A stretch of DNA of 64,000 nt from Chaenocephalus aceratus (Eukaryota; Chordata; Actinopteri; Perciformes; Channichthyidae), in contig CM043788.1 in the NCBI GenBank assembly GCA_023974075.1, forward strand, positions 20,245,996-20,309,995, read 5' to 3'. Under the pieces are notes generated by a model. That model was not told where the DNA came from and did not search any database. It was given only the letters and a program-made list of their open reading frames with translations. The position numbers and the translations under genes were made by a program. Shown one piece after another: positions 37,201 to 61,800 of the stretch; positions within the stretch are counted from its first letter, which is position 1; each line of letters starts with the position of its first letter.

Positions 37201-37563
37201 TAAGTAACATTGCTTGGATGATATAATAAAAATGATAAAATATACTATAGCCAACTGTAAGATACAGTATTTTTCAATTATAACGTGTCTCACGTATTTC
37301 CAATTTAAAGCTAATTGACGGATCTAATTTTTACAAAATGTTCATTTTATAACCCACACACCCTTCTATTATATCAACAACATCACATTTTTCAAGCTGG
37401 TTTATTTACCTTCTTTCAAAAGCACGTTGAAGCCTGCAGGCAGCTCAACACACGCTCGGATTTCTCCGGCAAACTTCGACTCATTTCGGACAAACTCCTC
37501 CGAATCAAAAATACTCTCCAGGGCGAGCAGTTCGTCTTCCTGCTCCTCGATGTCCGCATTCAT
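31240..37563 (-). CDS. rnf14: RING-between-RING E3 ubiquitin ligase, RNF14-type, seven exons
   Basis: RNF14 is an RBR ubiquitin ligase known as an androgen-receptor coactivator and for resolving stalled ribosome crosslinks. Exons on the minus strand: 37410-37563, 34980-35110, 34001-34843, 33320-33395, 32690-32893, 31555-31727, 31240-31377. Phases join exactly to 1719 bases, 572 residues. Residues ~1-130 form an RWD domain (EEQEDELLALESIF, ELPEDYPSCCPPSF). RING1 starts at C318 (FDCGVCFEGW), the IBR begins DVVYCPRTSCG, and RING2 has CPHC at 519-522. The probable catalytic cysteine C532 is in GCNMMTC. The family is usually near 470 residues; here an acidic, serine-rich linker (~135-300) is longer, and the acidic C-terminal tail seen in human RNF14 is missing. 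It could be an rnf14-like paralogue. I chose ATG 37563 over the in-frame upstream codon because it fits the family start. Confidence 0.88.
33110..33245. repeat. Degenerate ~12-bp minisatellite (GTGTAATANGGG-like)
   Basis: Repeated words such as ggtgtaata, gtgtaatatggg and gtgtgataac follow one another in an rnf14 intron. Units are imperfect. No coding role. Confidence 0.6.
35620..36541 (-). mobile_element. Pogo/Tigger-like DNA element
   Basis: The ends GGGACAGTTGCAAC and (reversed) GGGACGGTTGTAAC are imperfect inverted repeats, and further GGTTGTAAC words lie inside. A minus-strand exon encodes a pipsqueak-type helix-turn-helix of the pogo/jerky class. The DDE catalytic domain is missing, so the copy is defective. 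The exact target duplication could not be fixed. Confidence 0.6.
36179..36361 (-). pseudogene. Truncated pogo/CENP-B-type transposase, HTH domain only
   Basis: The 60-residue frame starts MPNVRKRKTDRGVP and contains GKSFREVAKSLDICHVTLYR, the psq-type helix-turn-helix that opens many fish pogo transposases. It stops after ESQGS with no DDE domain downstream. It is probably a remnant; expression as a stand-alone DNA-binding peptide is only a possibility. Confidence 0.6.
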
Positions 37564-37667
37564 ATCTCCAGTCCCAACAAACCTCACCTTCTGCTCAGTG
37601 CTCCTCGCTCTGTTTGTTTCTGAAGCTGCCTGTTCGGGAAATAAGTATTTGACTTAGCTTGTCAAAT

Positions 37668-37677
37668 CCTTCCGGTT
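37668..37677 (-). promoter_or_regulatory. ETS-type site upstream of rnf14
   Basis: AACCGGAAGG on the minus strand lies ~105 bases before the rnf14 start codon, a typical position for GABP/ETS sites in TATA-less housekeeping promoters. Function is inferred from the motif and its position. Confidence 0.4.
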
Positions 37678-37689
37678 AAGTGCATGGAT

Positions 37690-39788
37690 TGCTAGTTGTT
37701 TCGGCGACCTTTAAAACAATTCTTGATAGTGTGTGAACTTCTCGGTGTCCAGTAGACTGTGCCAGCCTGCTCCCGTTGACTCATCTGTGTATGATGCAAG
37801 GCGCAGCACAAAGCAGCAACCTCACCCCATGCTGATGACTCTGCAAAACAGGCCAACATTATGTAATTTACGGTAATTATGTTCACAAACTTTGCACACA
37901 CTATAGGTAGCCTACTTGTGGGTTATCTGTCGCCACTTTTGTTCAGACTCTCTAAATACGCACTTTTTTTTGTTTTGTTTAGAATCTCTACAAGTCTAAA
38001 TAACCCTAACCTTAGGATTAAGTGTCAGCAGAAAGTATTAAAATAATGATTACAACAAAATGCAAAAAATAAATTAAAAAATATATAAAATATATTTTAA
38101 GATCATGTTTAATCATCTGATTCGTCTGTACATTGCTGTTTTAGTATGTGTTCTTCTAATTAGTGTCTACAGTGTGTGCCTATTGAGCTGTTTAGAGCCA
38201 TGTGGGACAAAACCTGATCCTGCCCCTCCCTCTGACTGTCTAATTGAACGGTGACTGCAAAAACTACACTGCGCATGCTCACAGTATTTTCCTATGTAAT
38301 GTGTGTGGCAAAAAATAATGACCATAGGGGCAAAGTGCTGCCATCCCCACCATACGTCATCTCACATAATTCAGAGCTGATTGGCTGTAAGTACGTGTGC
38401 CGCGAAAAGTGTGGTGTGTGAAGAGGAGGAGAGAGAGAGCTGCAGTGAGGCGTCCTAAGACCAGGAAGTAAGCTGCGCATGGCTTCCCTCGACCTAAAAG
38501 CAATGAGATTTCTCCATAGGATTTTAGAAAATAGCTCAAAATAAGATCTGTGGGAAACGTAGCTGTTAGATAAATGTACGTTTTGTTCAGCCGGATAATA
38601 TCCACATGTCTACCCTACTTTTATCATTTTCGAATCAAAAATCTATTGATTAGATTAGATTTATGATAGACTTTTGAAACTACAAGAAGATAAGGAGGAC
38701 TTTTACAAAAAAGTAATAGAGATTTTTGTCCAGAAGGATAGGCACATGGACTTCATCTTCAAGTTAAGGTAAGACTGCAATTGTATTGAAAATGGGATCT
38801 TACTAAGAGAGAACAATTCAATATTTAAATGATAAAATTAAAAATGTTTGGGTATCCTTCTGTTGAACTGTCTGTTTAAAAGTAATTGAAGCATCAGACA
38901 AAAAAAGCTTTTGAAAATATTATTATATTTTTGATTTAATATATTTGTAAACCTGAAGAGTCAGTGCCAGTGCCTCACCAGCCATGAACCTCTCTGCAGA
39001 AGCTTATATATAGACATCCGAGTTTTTTGTGCCCCACCACTTTTGTACATATAGAAACGCCACTGGCTACACTACATAATATACAGATTAAGATTTGCCT
39101 TAGAAAACAGAGACATAATAACCCTTTTTAGCACAAATCAAGTTCCCAAACAAGACTAAAAACATTTGAAACAACAGGACATGGTGATGGTGACAAGTTG
39201 ACAACCATGTATGTCTGTAATAAAACATGCATTGTTACCATACACAATAACCTAGTCAAAAAACTAAGTAAAGGGAAATAAATGGGAGGTTAGCCCTTGG
39301 AGGGTCTATATTATGAGGAGTTATAATTAGTATAACTGATGATTTGTATGTTGTATTACATCTGCAGTACATATTTAAGTTTAATTTAATAAACAGAAAG
39401 GTTTGAACTGGATTACAGAATCAATCAGTTACATTTCAAACTGGGGAGCCATCTATTTGCCGTCTGATTTGAAGAGTTTGAAGCTTAAAGCTAAAGTCAC
39501 CAGTGTTTCATATGACAAATGAGCTCTATTGTAAACAAGTGTTGAACACACAGTATCGCTCTTGAACTGCTCCTCTTCCTGGAATGAATCATGGCTTGAT
39601 AACCCCTCCCTGTTCTTCCTGCTCATATATTTCCCTGTCCCCTCCCCTTTAGATCTACAGTTTGAAGATGGGTGTAACCAACAGAGTGAAGGGCAAAAGC
39701 TGCAGACACACAGGTTATTCAGACCAACGCTGAATCTAGTTCAGTTTCTCAGGAATTGAAACTGAGTCAGTTGTCGCTGAGAGGTGAA
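37690..39788. other. Interval between divergent rnf14 and TRIM genes
   Basis: No coding exon seen. Motifs resembling NRF1 half-sites (CTGCGCATGC near 38271, GCTGCGCATGG near 38471) lie in the middle. A fragment with CGCCACTGG near 39057-39066 resembles a hAT end. A plausible acceptor (TAGATCTACAG, ending 39660) before the TRIM open frame suggests a noncoding first TRIM exon somewhere upstream. Confidence 0.45.
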
Positions 39789-41174
39789 ATGGCGCAGAAA
39801 GGGTTTGAGCTGGACCGTGAAACCTTCTCTTGTTCGATCTGTTTGGATCTACTAAAGGACCCAGTGGCTATTCCCTGTGGACACAGCTACTGCATGAACT
39901 GTATTCAAAGCTATTGGGATGAAGAGGATGGAAAGAAACCCCACAGCTGCCCTCAGTGTAGGCAGGCCTTCACACCAAGGCCAGTCCTGGGGAAAAACAC
40001 CATGTTAGCAGCTTTAGTGGAGGAGCTGAAGAAGACTGGACCCCCACCTGCTCCTGCTGATCTCTGCTTTGCTGGACCTCAAGACGAAGCATGTGATTTC
40101 TGCTCTGGGAGAAAACTGAAAGCTCTCAAGTCCTGTCTGGTGTGTCTGGCCTCTTACTGTGAGAAACACCTCCAGCCTCATTATGATTCACCCAAATTTG
40201 CGAAACACAAGCTGGTGGAGCCCTCCAGGAGTCTTCAGGAGAACATCTGCTCTCGTCACGACGAGGTGATGAAGTTGTTCTGCCGCACCGACCAGCAGTG
40301 TATCTGTTATCTCTGCTCTGTGGACGAACACAAAGGCCACGACGTGGTGTCGGCTGCAGCAGAGAGGACTGAGAAACACAAAGAACTCGAGGGGAGTCGA
40401 CAAAACATCCAGCAGAGAATCCAGGACAGAGAGAAGGAGGTGAAGCTGCTTCAGCAGGAGGCGGAGGCCATCAATCGCTCTGCTGATAAAGCAGTGGAGG
40501 ACAGTGAGGAGATCTTCTCTGAGCTGATCCGTGTCATGGAGAAGAGAAGCTCTGATGTGAAGCAGCAGGTCAGATCCCAGCAGGAATCTGAGGTGAGTCG
40601 AGTCAAAGAGCTTCAGGAGAAGCTCGAGCATGAGATCGCTGAGCTGCAGAGGAAAGACGCTGACCTGAATCAGCTCTCACACACAGAGGATCACATTGAG
40701 TTTCTTCACAAATACCCTTCACTGTCACAACCCACTGAATCTGCAGACTCATCCAGCATCAGCATCCGCCCTCTGCGTTACTTTGAAGATGGGACAGCGG
40801 CTGTGGTAGCAGTCAGAGATAAACTTCAAGACGTTCTGAGAAAGAAATGGGCCGACGTCTTACTGACAGTGAGTAGGGTAGATGTTTTACTGACAAAACC
40901 TCAGCCAAAGACCAGAAGTGATTTATTGGTGTGTTCAAGGGAAATTGCAATGGATTCAAACACAGCAAACACACGCCTGTTATTATCTGAGGTTACAAAA
41001 AAAAAGGAAATAAGAAAGAAAAGAAAAAAATATTTTGTTATCACCCAGCCAGATCCACTTCCTGTTTTGAATTCCCAAGTAGAGGGGGATGACTGGATGC
41101 GGTCACTGCGAGGTAGAGTTGAGAGGGAAAGAAATGTCTCACAAATGCTGGATTTTTCTTGGCTTAGTGACTGA
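39789..41174 (+). CDS. Intronless TRIM ubiquitin ligase (fish TRIM16/TRIM25-like), PRY-SPRY truncated
   Basis: The predicted protein has 461 residues. The start MAQKGFELDRETFSC is preferred over an in-frame ATG 33 bases upstream because of its Kozak context (GAAATGG) and family fit. A C3HC4 RING is intact (C15, C18, C30, H32, C35, C38, C54, C57). Two B-boxes follow (DFCSGRKLKALKSCLVC and ICSRHDEVMKLFC), then a coiled coil with VKLLQQEAEAINRSADKAVE. The text SREIAMDSNTANTRLLLSE is the opening of a PRY domain. After it the sequence becomes KKKEIRKKRKK and unrelated residues until the stop at 41172, so the SPRY half is lost. Proteins of this type in fish are E3 ligases expanded in antiviral immunity, where SPRY recognises the target. 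This copy may be a pseudogene or a SPRY-less regulator. Confidence 0.82.
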   Translation: MAQKGFELDRETFSCSICLDLLKDPVAIPCGHSYCMNCIQSYWDEEDGKKPHSCPQCRQAFTPRPVLGKNTMLAALVEELKKTGPPPAPADLCFAGPQDEACDFCSGRKLKALKSCLVCLASYCEKHLQPHYDSPKFAKHKLVEPSRSLQENICSRHDEVMKLFCRTDQQCICYLCSVDEHKGHDVVSAAAERTEKHKELEGSRQNIQQRIQDREKEVKLLQQEAEAINRSADKAVEDSEEIFSELIRVMEKRSSDVKQQVRSQQESEVSRVKELQEKLEHEIAELQRKDADLNQLSHTEDHIEFLHKYPSLSQPTESADSSSISIRPLRYFEDGTAAVVAVRDKLQDVLRKKWADVLLTVSRVDVLLTKPQPKTRSDLLVCSREIAMDSNTANTRLLLSEVTKKKEIRKKRKKYFVITQPDPLPVLNSQVEGDDWMRSLRGRVERERNVSQMLDFSWLSD

Positions 41175-41176
41175 AG

Positions 41177-41217
41177 ACACACTCTCTTAAATAGACAAGT
41201 CATTTAAGAGAGTGTGT
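41177..41217 (+). repeat. Perfect 16-bp stem-loop just after the TRIM stop codon
   Basis: ACACACTCTCTTAAAT (41177-41192) is followed by a 9-base loop and its exact reverse complement (41202-41217). It starts two bases after the TGA. It could be a 3' UTR structure or the scar of the insertion or deletion that removed the SPRY domain. Confidence 0.9.
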
Positions 41218-41530
41218 TTCATTCTGGGTCATAAGAAAGAAAGCACCAGAACTTCCTTTATTGTACATATTTTGATCTTTGTAAAGGAATCCTTAATTAC
41301 TTTAACATTTACTGTATTTTCAGGTAGATCAATGGTGTTGTAGTCTTTGTTATATGGTATTAAAAACGGTCATAATCATAAAGAGATTGTTCATTATTGT
41401 CTTTTACAATGCTGGGGATCTGGTGAATTGCTTGTGTGGATAAAGGGAAAATGTACATTAAATCAGTGAACGCCGGTCATTTAAGAGACTTTCCCGATGG
41501 GATGTGTACAAACTGAATGTTTCCATAATG

Positions 41531-41536
41531 AATAAA
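41531..41536 (+). terminator. Poly(A) signal of the TRIM gene
   Basis: AATAAA lies 357 bases past the TRIM stop codon and is the best plus-strand candidate before ankmy1. Confidence 0.5.
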
Positions 41537-41566
41537 CAAACAGGAAGAAAGCATTTTCCTCTTGTC

Positions 41567-41572
41567 TTTATT
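41567..41572 (-). terminator. Candidate poly(A) signal of ankmy1
   Basis: A minus-strand AATAAA lies ~670 bases past the ankmy1 stop codon. A variant ATTAAA near 42029 is an alternative. If the far site is used, the 3' ends of ankmy1 and the TRIM gene meet or overlap. Confidence 0.35.
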
Positions 41573-42238
41573 CCTGGGTATCACACAAAGCTGATAAAGC
41601 ATACAATATAAGAGTATAACTGATATAGTTTCGCTCCTGATGCACCACAAGGTACTTTTTTTGTCATTAAAACAGGTGTTATTAATATTTAGTCAGGCTT
41701 GTTTTTTTCTACTTTAGCATATTGACTAAGCTGCTGTTGTTGAATGTGAGAGTTGCCACTGTCTGTCATAATTAAAGTACAATCTTAGTACTTCTGTTCT
41801 TCTAAATAAATGAAATGGCTTATGAAGACCACAACATTCTTATCTTATTCATTCAAAAGAAAATCCGAGGATATTATTGAAATATAAATCAACAGTAATA
41901 GCTTTAGTCACAAAGTTTAATCATGATAAAAAGTTATATTAAGTTACTGGTACTGGTTTTAATATGCAAATGCAATCATTCTGTGACGATAGCACCTATC
42001 TGTGCGATAGGTGCACCAATCATTACATTATTTAATAATACAATAACAGATGCAAAACTACAAGTGTAAAAATGCCAAAGGAAGATGATTATGGCACAAA
42101 ATATTTTTAAATATATTCATTCCATTCAGCTAAATAAATAATAAAGCTCAAAATCTAGAAAAAAAATAATGATGTAACAAAATGCATTTCAATGTTCGGT
42201 AGAAAAGCTGTTATTAAGTATTACACTTTTAGTATCCT

Positions 42239-56291
<14,053 letters not shown>

Positions 56292-56428
56292 TCTAACCGG
56301 AACGTATCCTCTCTGAAAATAACTCACCCGAATCCATTGGTGCCAAACAACGAGTTAGGAGTAAACGTTAGGAGAAAACTTTAGCTGTCAGAAGTCAGAT
56401 TTTAGCTTTTACTTTCCTGTAAACGCCG

Positions 56429-56442
56429 GTTGTCACGACAAC
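56429..56442. promoter_or_regulatory. Palindromic RFX X-box upstream of ankmy1
   Basis: GTTGTCACGACAAC is a perfect inverted palindrome that fits the RFX X-box rule (RYYNYY, 1-3 bases, RRNRAC). It lies 138 bases upstream of the ankmy1 ATG. RFX factors with FOXJ1 drive ciliary genes in vertebrates, so ciliary or testis expression is inferred. Confidence 0.6.
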
Positions 56443-56477
56443 AGCAGAAGCCTCTGCGGGTGTAGGTGGGAGCTCGC

Positions 56478-56489
56478 ACGCATGCGCAG
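56478..56489. promoter_or_regulatory. NRF1-like site upstream of ankmy1
   Basis: ACGCATGCGCAG contains the GCATGCGC core of NRF1 sites, ~190 bases before the start codon and near the X-box. It suggests a TATA-less bidirectional-type promoter. Motif evidence only. Confidence 0.4.
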
Positions 56490-57799
56490 AAGAAAGACAC
56501 ACTTTAGGAAACTGACATTGATTAAACTTAAAGTCCTCTTTGTTTACCAATTAAATATCTGTATAGTACAATAATATAAGAAACAATTGTTAGAGAATTG
56601 AACACATTTCTGAATTGAATACGTTAAATAATCAAAAGCTTTACAAAGTAAGATCAAATGGATGGATTTACAGTAATATTTTCATGGGTTGATTCGTGAA
56701 ATATCGAAGGATTTTAGGGTAACTGTATCCAACCTCCTTTACAATAGCCTCTACTTGTCGATCTCACCTTTATTATTTTAATCCTTCTCAATTGACTAGA
56801 TTAAGTTAGAATTTGTTCCTTCTTAAACATAACAGGTTGAGATTACAGTAGCAGTTTTGCTGACTTTTTACACATTACAAACTCACAGATTAAAATATCT
56901 TGGTTGGGGTAGTCCCAATTTAAACGTGCAAATTGGGACTATTTGAAGATCCCTGGAAGAAAAAGGGAAGCACCCAAGACTGACGGCAGAATAAGACAAT
57001 TAAATATAAATAGTTGTGACAAATGAAAGTAGGTCATTGTTAGAGAGCATGGATCATTGTCAAGGGTAAGTGTCCCTCTATATAGGGTCAATGAAGCAGG
57101 ACCACCCTGTGAGTGTGTTTAAATGTCACCTGACACTTTTTCCTGTAACTGACACTGCGAAAGTTGGTCTCAGCCTGCATGCTCCATACATCAGTCAAAT
57201 GTATCATTATAAGAGCTGTTTTAAGATCATATGTTTTAAATCTTCTAATATGCCCTTCCTCAGATATGTATTTTTCAAGTTCAAAGAAAGCTATAAACAT
57301 GCATCAGTGAAGTATTAAATATCGAAATTACCTGAATGTTGTTTTTTGCGAAAAATTTGATCTTTTCCTCGTGATAAATTGATAACAATTGTTGCGAGGA
57401 TCCTCATGCTCACAGTTCGTTAGTATAGGAATATTAAACTAGCCAAGAAAGGTCATATAAAAGAGGTCAGTTTTCTCCTATATGTATAGTTAGTAGATTA
57501 GAGTACAGAACTGCTTTACTGAATACAACATATTCCTGAGGCACAACCTCAATGATTGCTATATTTATACAATATGTAATCATTCTGCGATAAATAAAAT
57601 CCATAAATTCAACCAAAATATTAAGCAGTTTTCTGGTTGACGGATTGAAGTCCTACTGTACAATTTAACACATCTGCATTCCACTTTCTTTTTAGGATAG
57701 TAATTATTAGTTATGTATATTAACTGACTGCTGTAGAGATGTTTGCCAGCTTACAATTCTTCACCTTATGCAAACATATTTTTAGCATATGTAACACTA

Positions 57800-58059
57800 G
57801 GGTGGTCCTTAGTGCCATGTACATTTTCAAATTCATTTATTTTAAGCTCGAACCACTGGAATTCGTTATGATAGTCAAGAAAACTCTCCTGGTGAATTTT
57901 TTCCTCAATCTGACAACATTTACCCCTCCCTCATCGACCTGGGCTGCCACACGGAGGCTAAACTTTAAGGTTGATGAGGGAGGGGTAAATGTTGTCAGAT
58001 TGAGGAAATTCTGGGGGTTGAAGCTTAGACTTTCCGACTTTCAATTTTAAGGACCACCC
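57800..58059. mobile_element. TA-flanked 260-bp MITE with strong internal hairpin
   Basis: The ends GGGTGGTCCTTA and TAAGGACCACCC are inverted repeats, each flanked by TA (57798-57799, 58060-58061), as expected for Tc1/mariner-type insertion. Inside, 57901-57939 and 57969-58007 form a 39-base stem with one mismatch and a 29-base spacer. Noncoding. Confidence 0.75.
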
Positions 58060-58308
58060 TAATGTAATACAACAACATGGTTGCTTTTTCTTTTAAAATT
58101 AAGTGACGTCAATTATCTAGTTTCATTATCTAAAATTAGGTTTAATTAGTTAATCAAAGGTACCGGTAATCAAGTAATTTCTCTTAGTATTGTTTAATGC
58201 AATTTCCCGTAACAATTTTTTTTTTTTGCTGCATCCTAATCAACAAACACTACAAAATGAACTGTAAATATGCTCAGGACTCAGACCATTTTTGAACCAC
58301 CTCATCCA

Positions 58309-58314
58309 TTTATT
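58309..58314 (-). terminator. Candidate stxbp3 poly(A) signal
   Basis: A minus-strand AATAAA lies ~490 bases past the stxbp3 stop codon. Confidence 0.45.
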
Positions 58315-58801
58315 AGTCAGTTGTTCAATTAAAGAAAAACGTAAATACTCTATGTTAAAAACACTCTTCAAAATTACATAACATGTGACTGAAAAAGTCA
58401 GGACTCATTGCGTACATACAGTATATACATTAGCTTTGTGATGCTTACCATCTCAATGATGTCTCTGAAAGTTCCTCAGAGGTCTTTCAACATGTAACAT
58501 AACCAGAACACAAAAAGGCAGATGACACATAATTACTTAAATGTTTATAGTAGGATTAGGGCGATTCCATTTGAATATGATTGATCTAATCAAATAACAA
58601 CAAATTAAAAAAATAATTTGCCCTCATGCCTAATATAAATGTGCACCAGGGTTGAAAAGAGTATTAAAACATAAGAATACGAATAAGTATAAGGCAAATT
58701 CCCTTCAGTTTTCCACACAGGAAGTTGAGTTGAGTGCACTGTGCTGAGTAATGTGAGATTTAGGGAGGCAGGGGGACGTTTTAGAGGTTAGGGGAAACCT
58801 C

Positions 58802-61800
58802 TCAGGCGTTGCTCCTTTCCTCCATTGTTAACGTTTCCATGGGGGCTTTGCTCGGGGCTTTGCTCAGAGCCTTGATGTCATTCAGGAGCCCGGTTGGGGT
58901 CAAAATGTGAGAAGACCCTGAAAACAAAGTCAAAATAACTGTAACGTCCCAATTTAAGTGTACACATTTTACAGTTCTTATTAGCTCCACTAAGTGGTGT
59001 CAAACAGCTGGAAATAAAAACAGACAGTGGCCTCTAGCGTCCAAGTTAGTTGGTGTTTATACTGTAAACCCATCTATATATTTAGTTGAATGGAGACAAC
59101 ACAACAAACAAAGGCATCATTTGGATATATACAGCACTACAAAAATGGTCCTTGCATAGTCAGTGAACACAATCTGTCCAGAAAAGTAGTTCATTTGATC
59201 CATGTAATCTTGTTTGACTTCTCACCTATGATGACTTCGCAGGATTTGACCGTCTGGGTCACCTCGTAGGCACAGCGCATTTCAGAGTAGCTCATCCCTC
59301 CCACAACAAACACGATGAGGCGCGACCCGGTCCGGCGTTCATCCTGAGAGCTGGCTTTGTGCTTCTGACGGGCGCTGTGGGGCAGAGGGGGACAGTGAAA
59401 TACTTTGACCAAACGTCCATGTGAAAGGTGGAACTAACACAGCAAAATCAACCTTACGGCAAGGAAGACATATTTCTATGAAGATTCCAGAAAACAACAG
59501 AGCCAGATAAGTCATTTTAGTAAACTTGGTGGCAGGAAAACTTCAAAATAAAAACCCCATATGAAGAGCAGAAGCGGCGTAGTAATACAAATCCTCACTA
59601 GAGGGCGCTAATTCATCCTCTCATTTGTGTGTAAAATCAAATTGTGACTTTCTGTGTCCCTTTTGAGAAGCTGCCAGTATTACAAAATAAACATATTCAA
59701 ATGAAGAAAAGGGTTTGTTTGGCTTTTGATATTAAAGTTGGTTAATTAGATAATTGCTCCAAACAATTCAAGAGCAAGAGCATCTCCTCTAGCATTTATA
59801 TGTATTTCAAGAAACAATTGACGCAGGTTAAGCATGATACAAAATAAAATGTAAATAACAACTGTACCTGACGGCCCCGGAGCCATTCCAGGCAGCAGGA
59901 CTCTCAGACAGGTGCGGCCACTCTTTGGTGTCCAGTTTGTTCTCCACGGCATCCTGAAGGTAATAGGATTTTTAATTAAGCGGTCATATTTAAAAGCAAA
60001 GACCAAAACCAAACCTTTTGGGGCCAGCCATAACATATATTTGAGTATCGCCTCTTGCTTGTGCGTATACAAGGTATCCTAGTTGCTGGGGAATAATTTG
60101 CCCTGCATGTCCTCCTTCGCCCTCTGACGCAGCTGACCAACCTTGAGCAGCCATTGTCTCCCATAAGGAGGGAGGGGCTGCCCTAGGCTAGCATATTGTT
60201 GATGTTGCCAGTTTATGACCGGGCAACTCTCTGTCAGAGATAGTAATTGTTGTTGTGGGACACATCCTTCCCGAGCCATAAGTGACAACAAATGTGATTC
60301 AGTGTCCTCAGCTGTTTAGTCTATCTATTGAAGAATGTTGATTATTACACTCTGAACTAGTTAAAACCTGGAGCTACAGGAGGGTTCTTCAGAATTGATT
60401 GTGGCATCTCTACCGTGTGGTCAACTCGTGGCCCGTGACATGTCTTGTGAATTCTCCGGCCGAAGCTCCAAATAAACCGTCAGTGTTTGCCATCAAAGCT
60501 CCAGCTCTCCTCGTGTCCTGAGTCCTGACTCCAATTGCTTCAGAAGTTTGCTTCAGAAGTTTCCCCCACACTAGTTTCATTCATATGCAGTTCATCTAGA
60601 ACCCCTAAGCAATATTAAGGCATTCATAGAAGGCTACAATCCGTTTTTGACTTTAACTACTCAGTTGTCACCCTACTAATGTTTAAGAAGGTTAGAATCA
60701 TATTGATTAAAGTTTAGCAAATACTTTCCCTGACCAACAAGCGACCACTTTTTCTCAGGTTTCACAAAGGGGCTTTGGTTTCAGGTGGTAGTGCTACCTT
60801 CTGTTCACATTTGGAACCCAATGTGTGTTTTTTAGAATGATGTGAAAACTTATAGTCTGTGAGACAGCTTCTGACCCCTCTGTGACCATCTCGGTATCAT
60901 CCTCCACAACATGTTTGTTTTGTGCTGCGAGGGGAAACCGTTCAGAGTTCACAGGAAACCAGGTGCTCTTGTGGTGAGATTGCTCAGAAATGGCTTTTCA
61001 CGTAATAACGGAAAGGAAAAGGAAGTCAAAATGAGGAGAAGACATAAAAGAACAGATTGTGTTACAGGTGAGACGAGTTATTGCTATTCTTTATCAAATA
61101 AAACAGTTTAACCATAAAATGATAGATTCAAAGCCTATCTGCAAACAATGGAACATGAGCTCTCCCAACTGGTTAACCACGTATATTGCTCATAAATTGA
61201 CAATCTCAACTTTCTTTTAGAGTTTAAGTTTCCTTTATCAGGCTTTACTCAATATCAACATGTGGAAATCAGTTCTGTGAAATTACAGAACTGAAATATT
61301 GTTATTAGATTTCTGAATAACAACCTTATATCATGAGCAAAGGGGAAACAGGAAACGGTGCCTCTCAGTTCCCCATCTAGTTCTCAGAATTCGACTCAAT
61401 AGCCAAGATTATAAGAGACACATTAAAAAAAGGTGAACTCCTGTGAGCATGAATCTTAAAGAAGGCAGACAGCTGACAGTGACATCAAACGTCAGTTTAA
61501 AGGTGGGGTAGGTAAGTTTGAGAAACCGGCTCGAGATACACTTTTTGTTATATTCCATGGAATGCTCTTACATCCGATAGCAATGAATATCTTTAGTGCT
61601 TTGACAAAAAATCCATTAAAAAATGTCATCTGTGGAAGCCGTAGTACTGTAAAAAGCCTGGCTAAAGTAACTGGATGGCCTACCTGCCTGTCAGCCTTCC
61701 ATCTGTGCACAAACTTGTCTCGTGCCCTCATTGGTCATGTGCACGTTCGTGTGTGTTGGAGGAGGGGCTCTGTAAGGAAGTGGCAGATTTGTTCCGGCTG

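Larger units (their letters stand above)
56490..58801. other. Interval between ankmy1 promoter and stxbp3 3' end
   Basis: No coding exon seen. It holds the 260-bp TA-flanked MITE at 57800-58059 and the likely stxbp3 3' UTR with its poly(A) signal. The rest is AT-rich unique sequence. Confidence 0.6.

Noticed and set aside
40188..40631. 147-codon minus-strand frame rich in Leu
   Set aside because: Antisense shadow of the TRIM coiled coil.
60079..60291. 70-codon minus-strand frame within a stxbp3 intron
   Set aside because: No recognised family and no need for an extra exon, because the flanking stxbp3 exons already join in phase.
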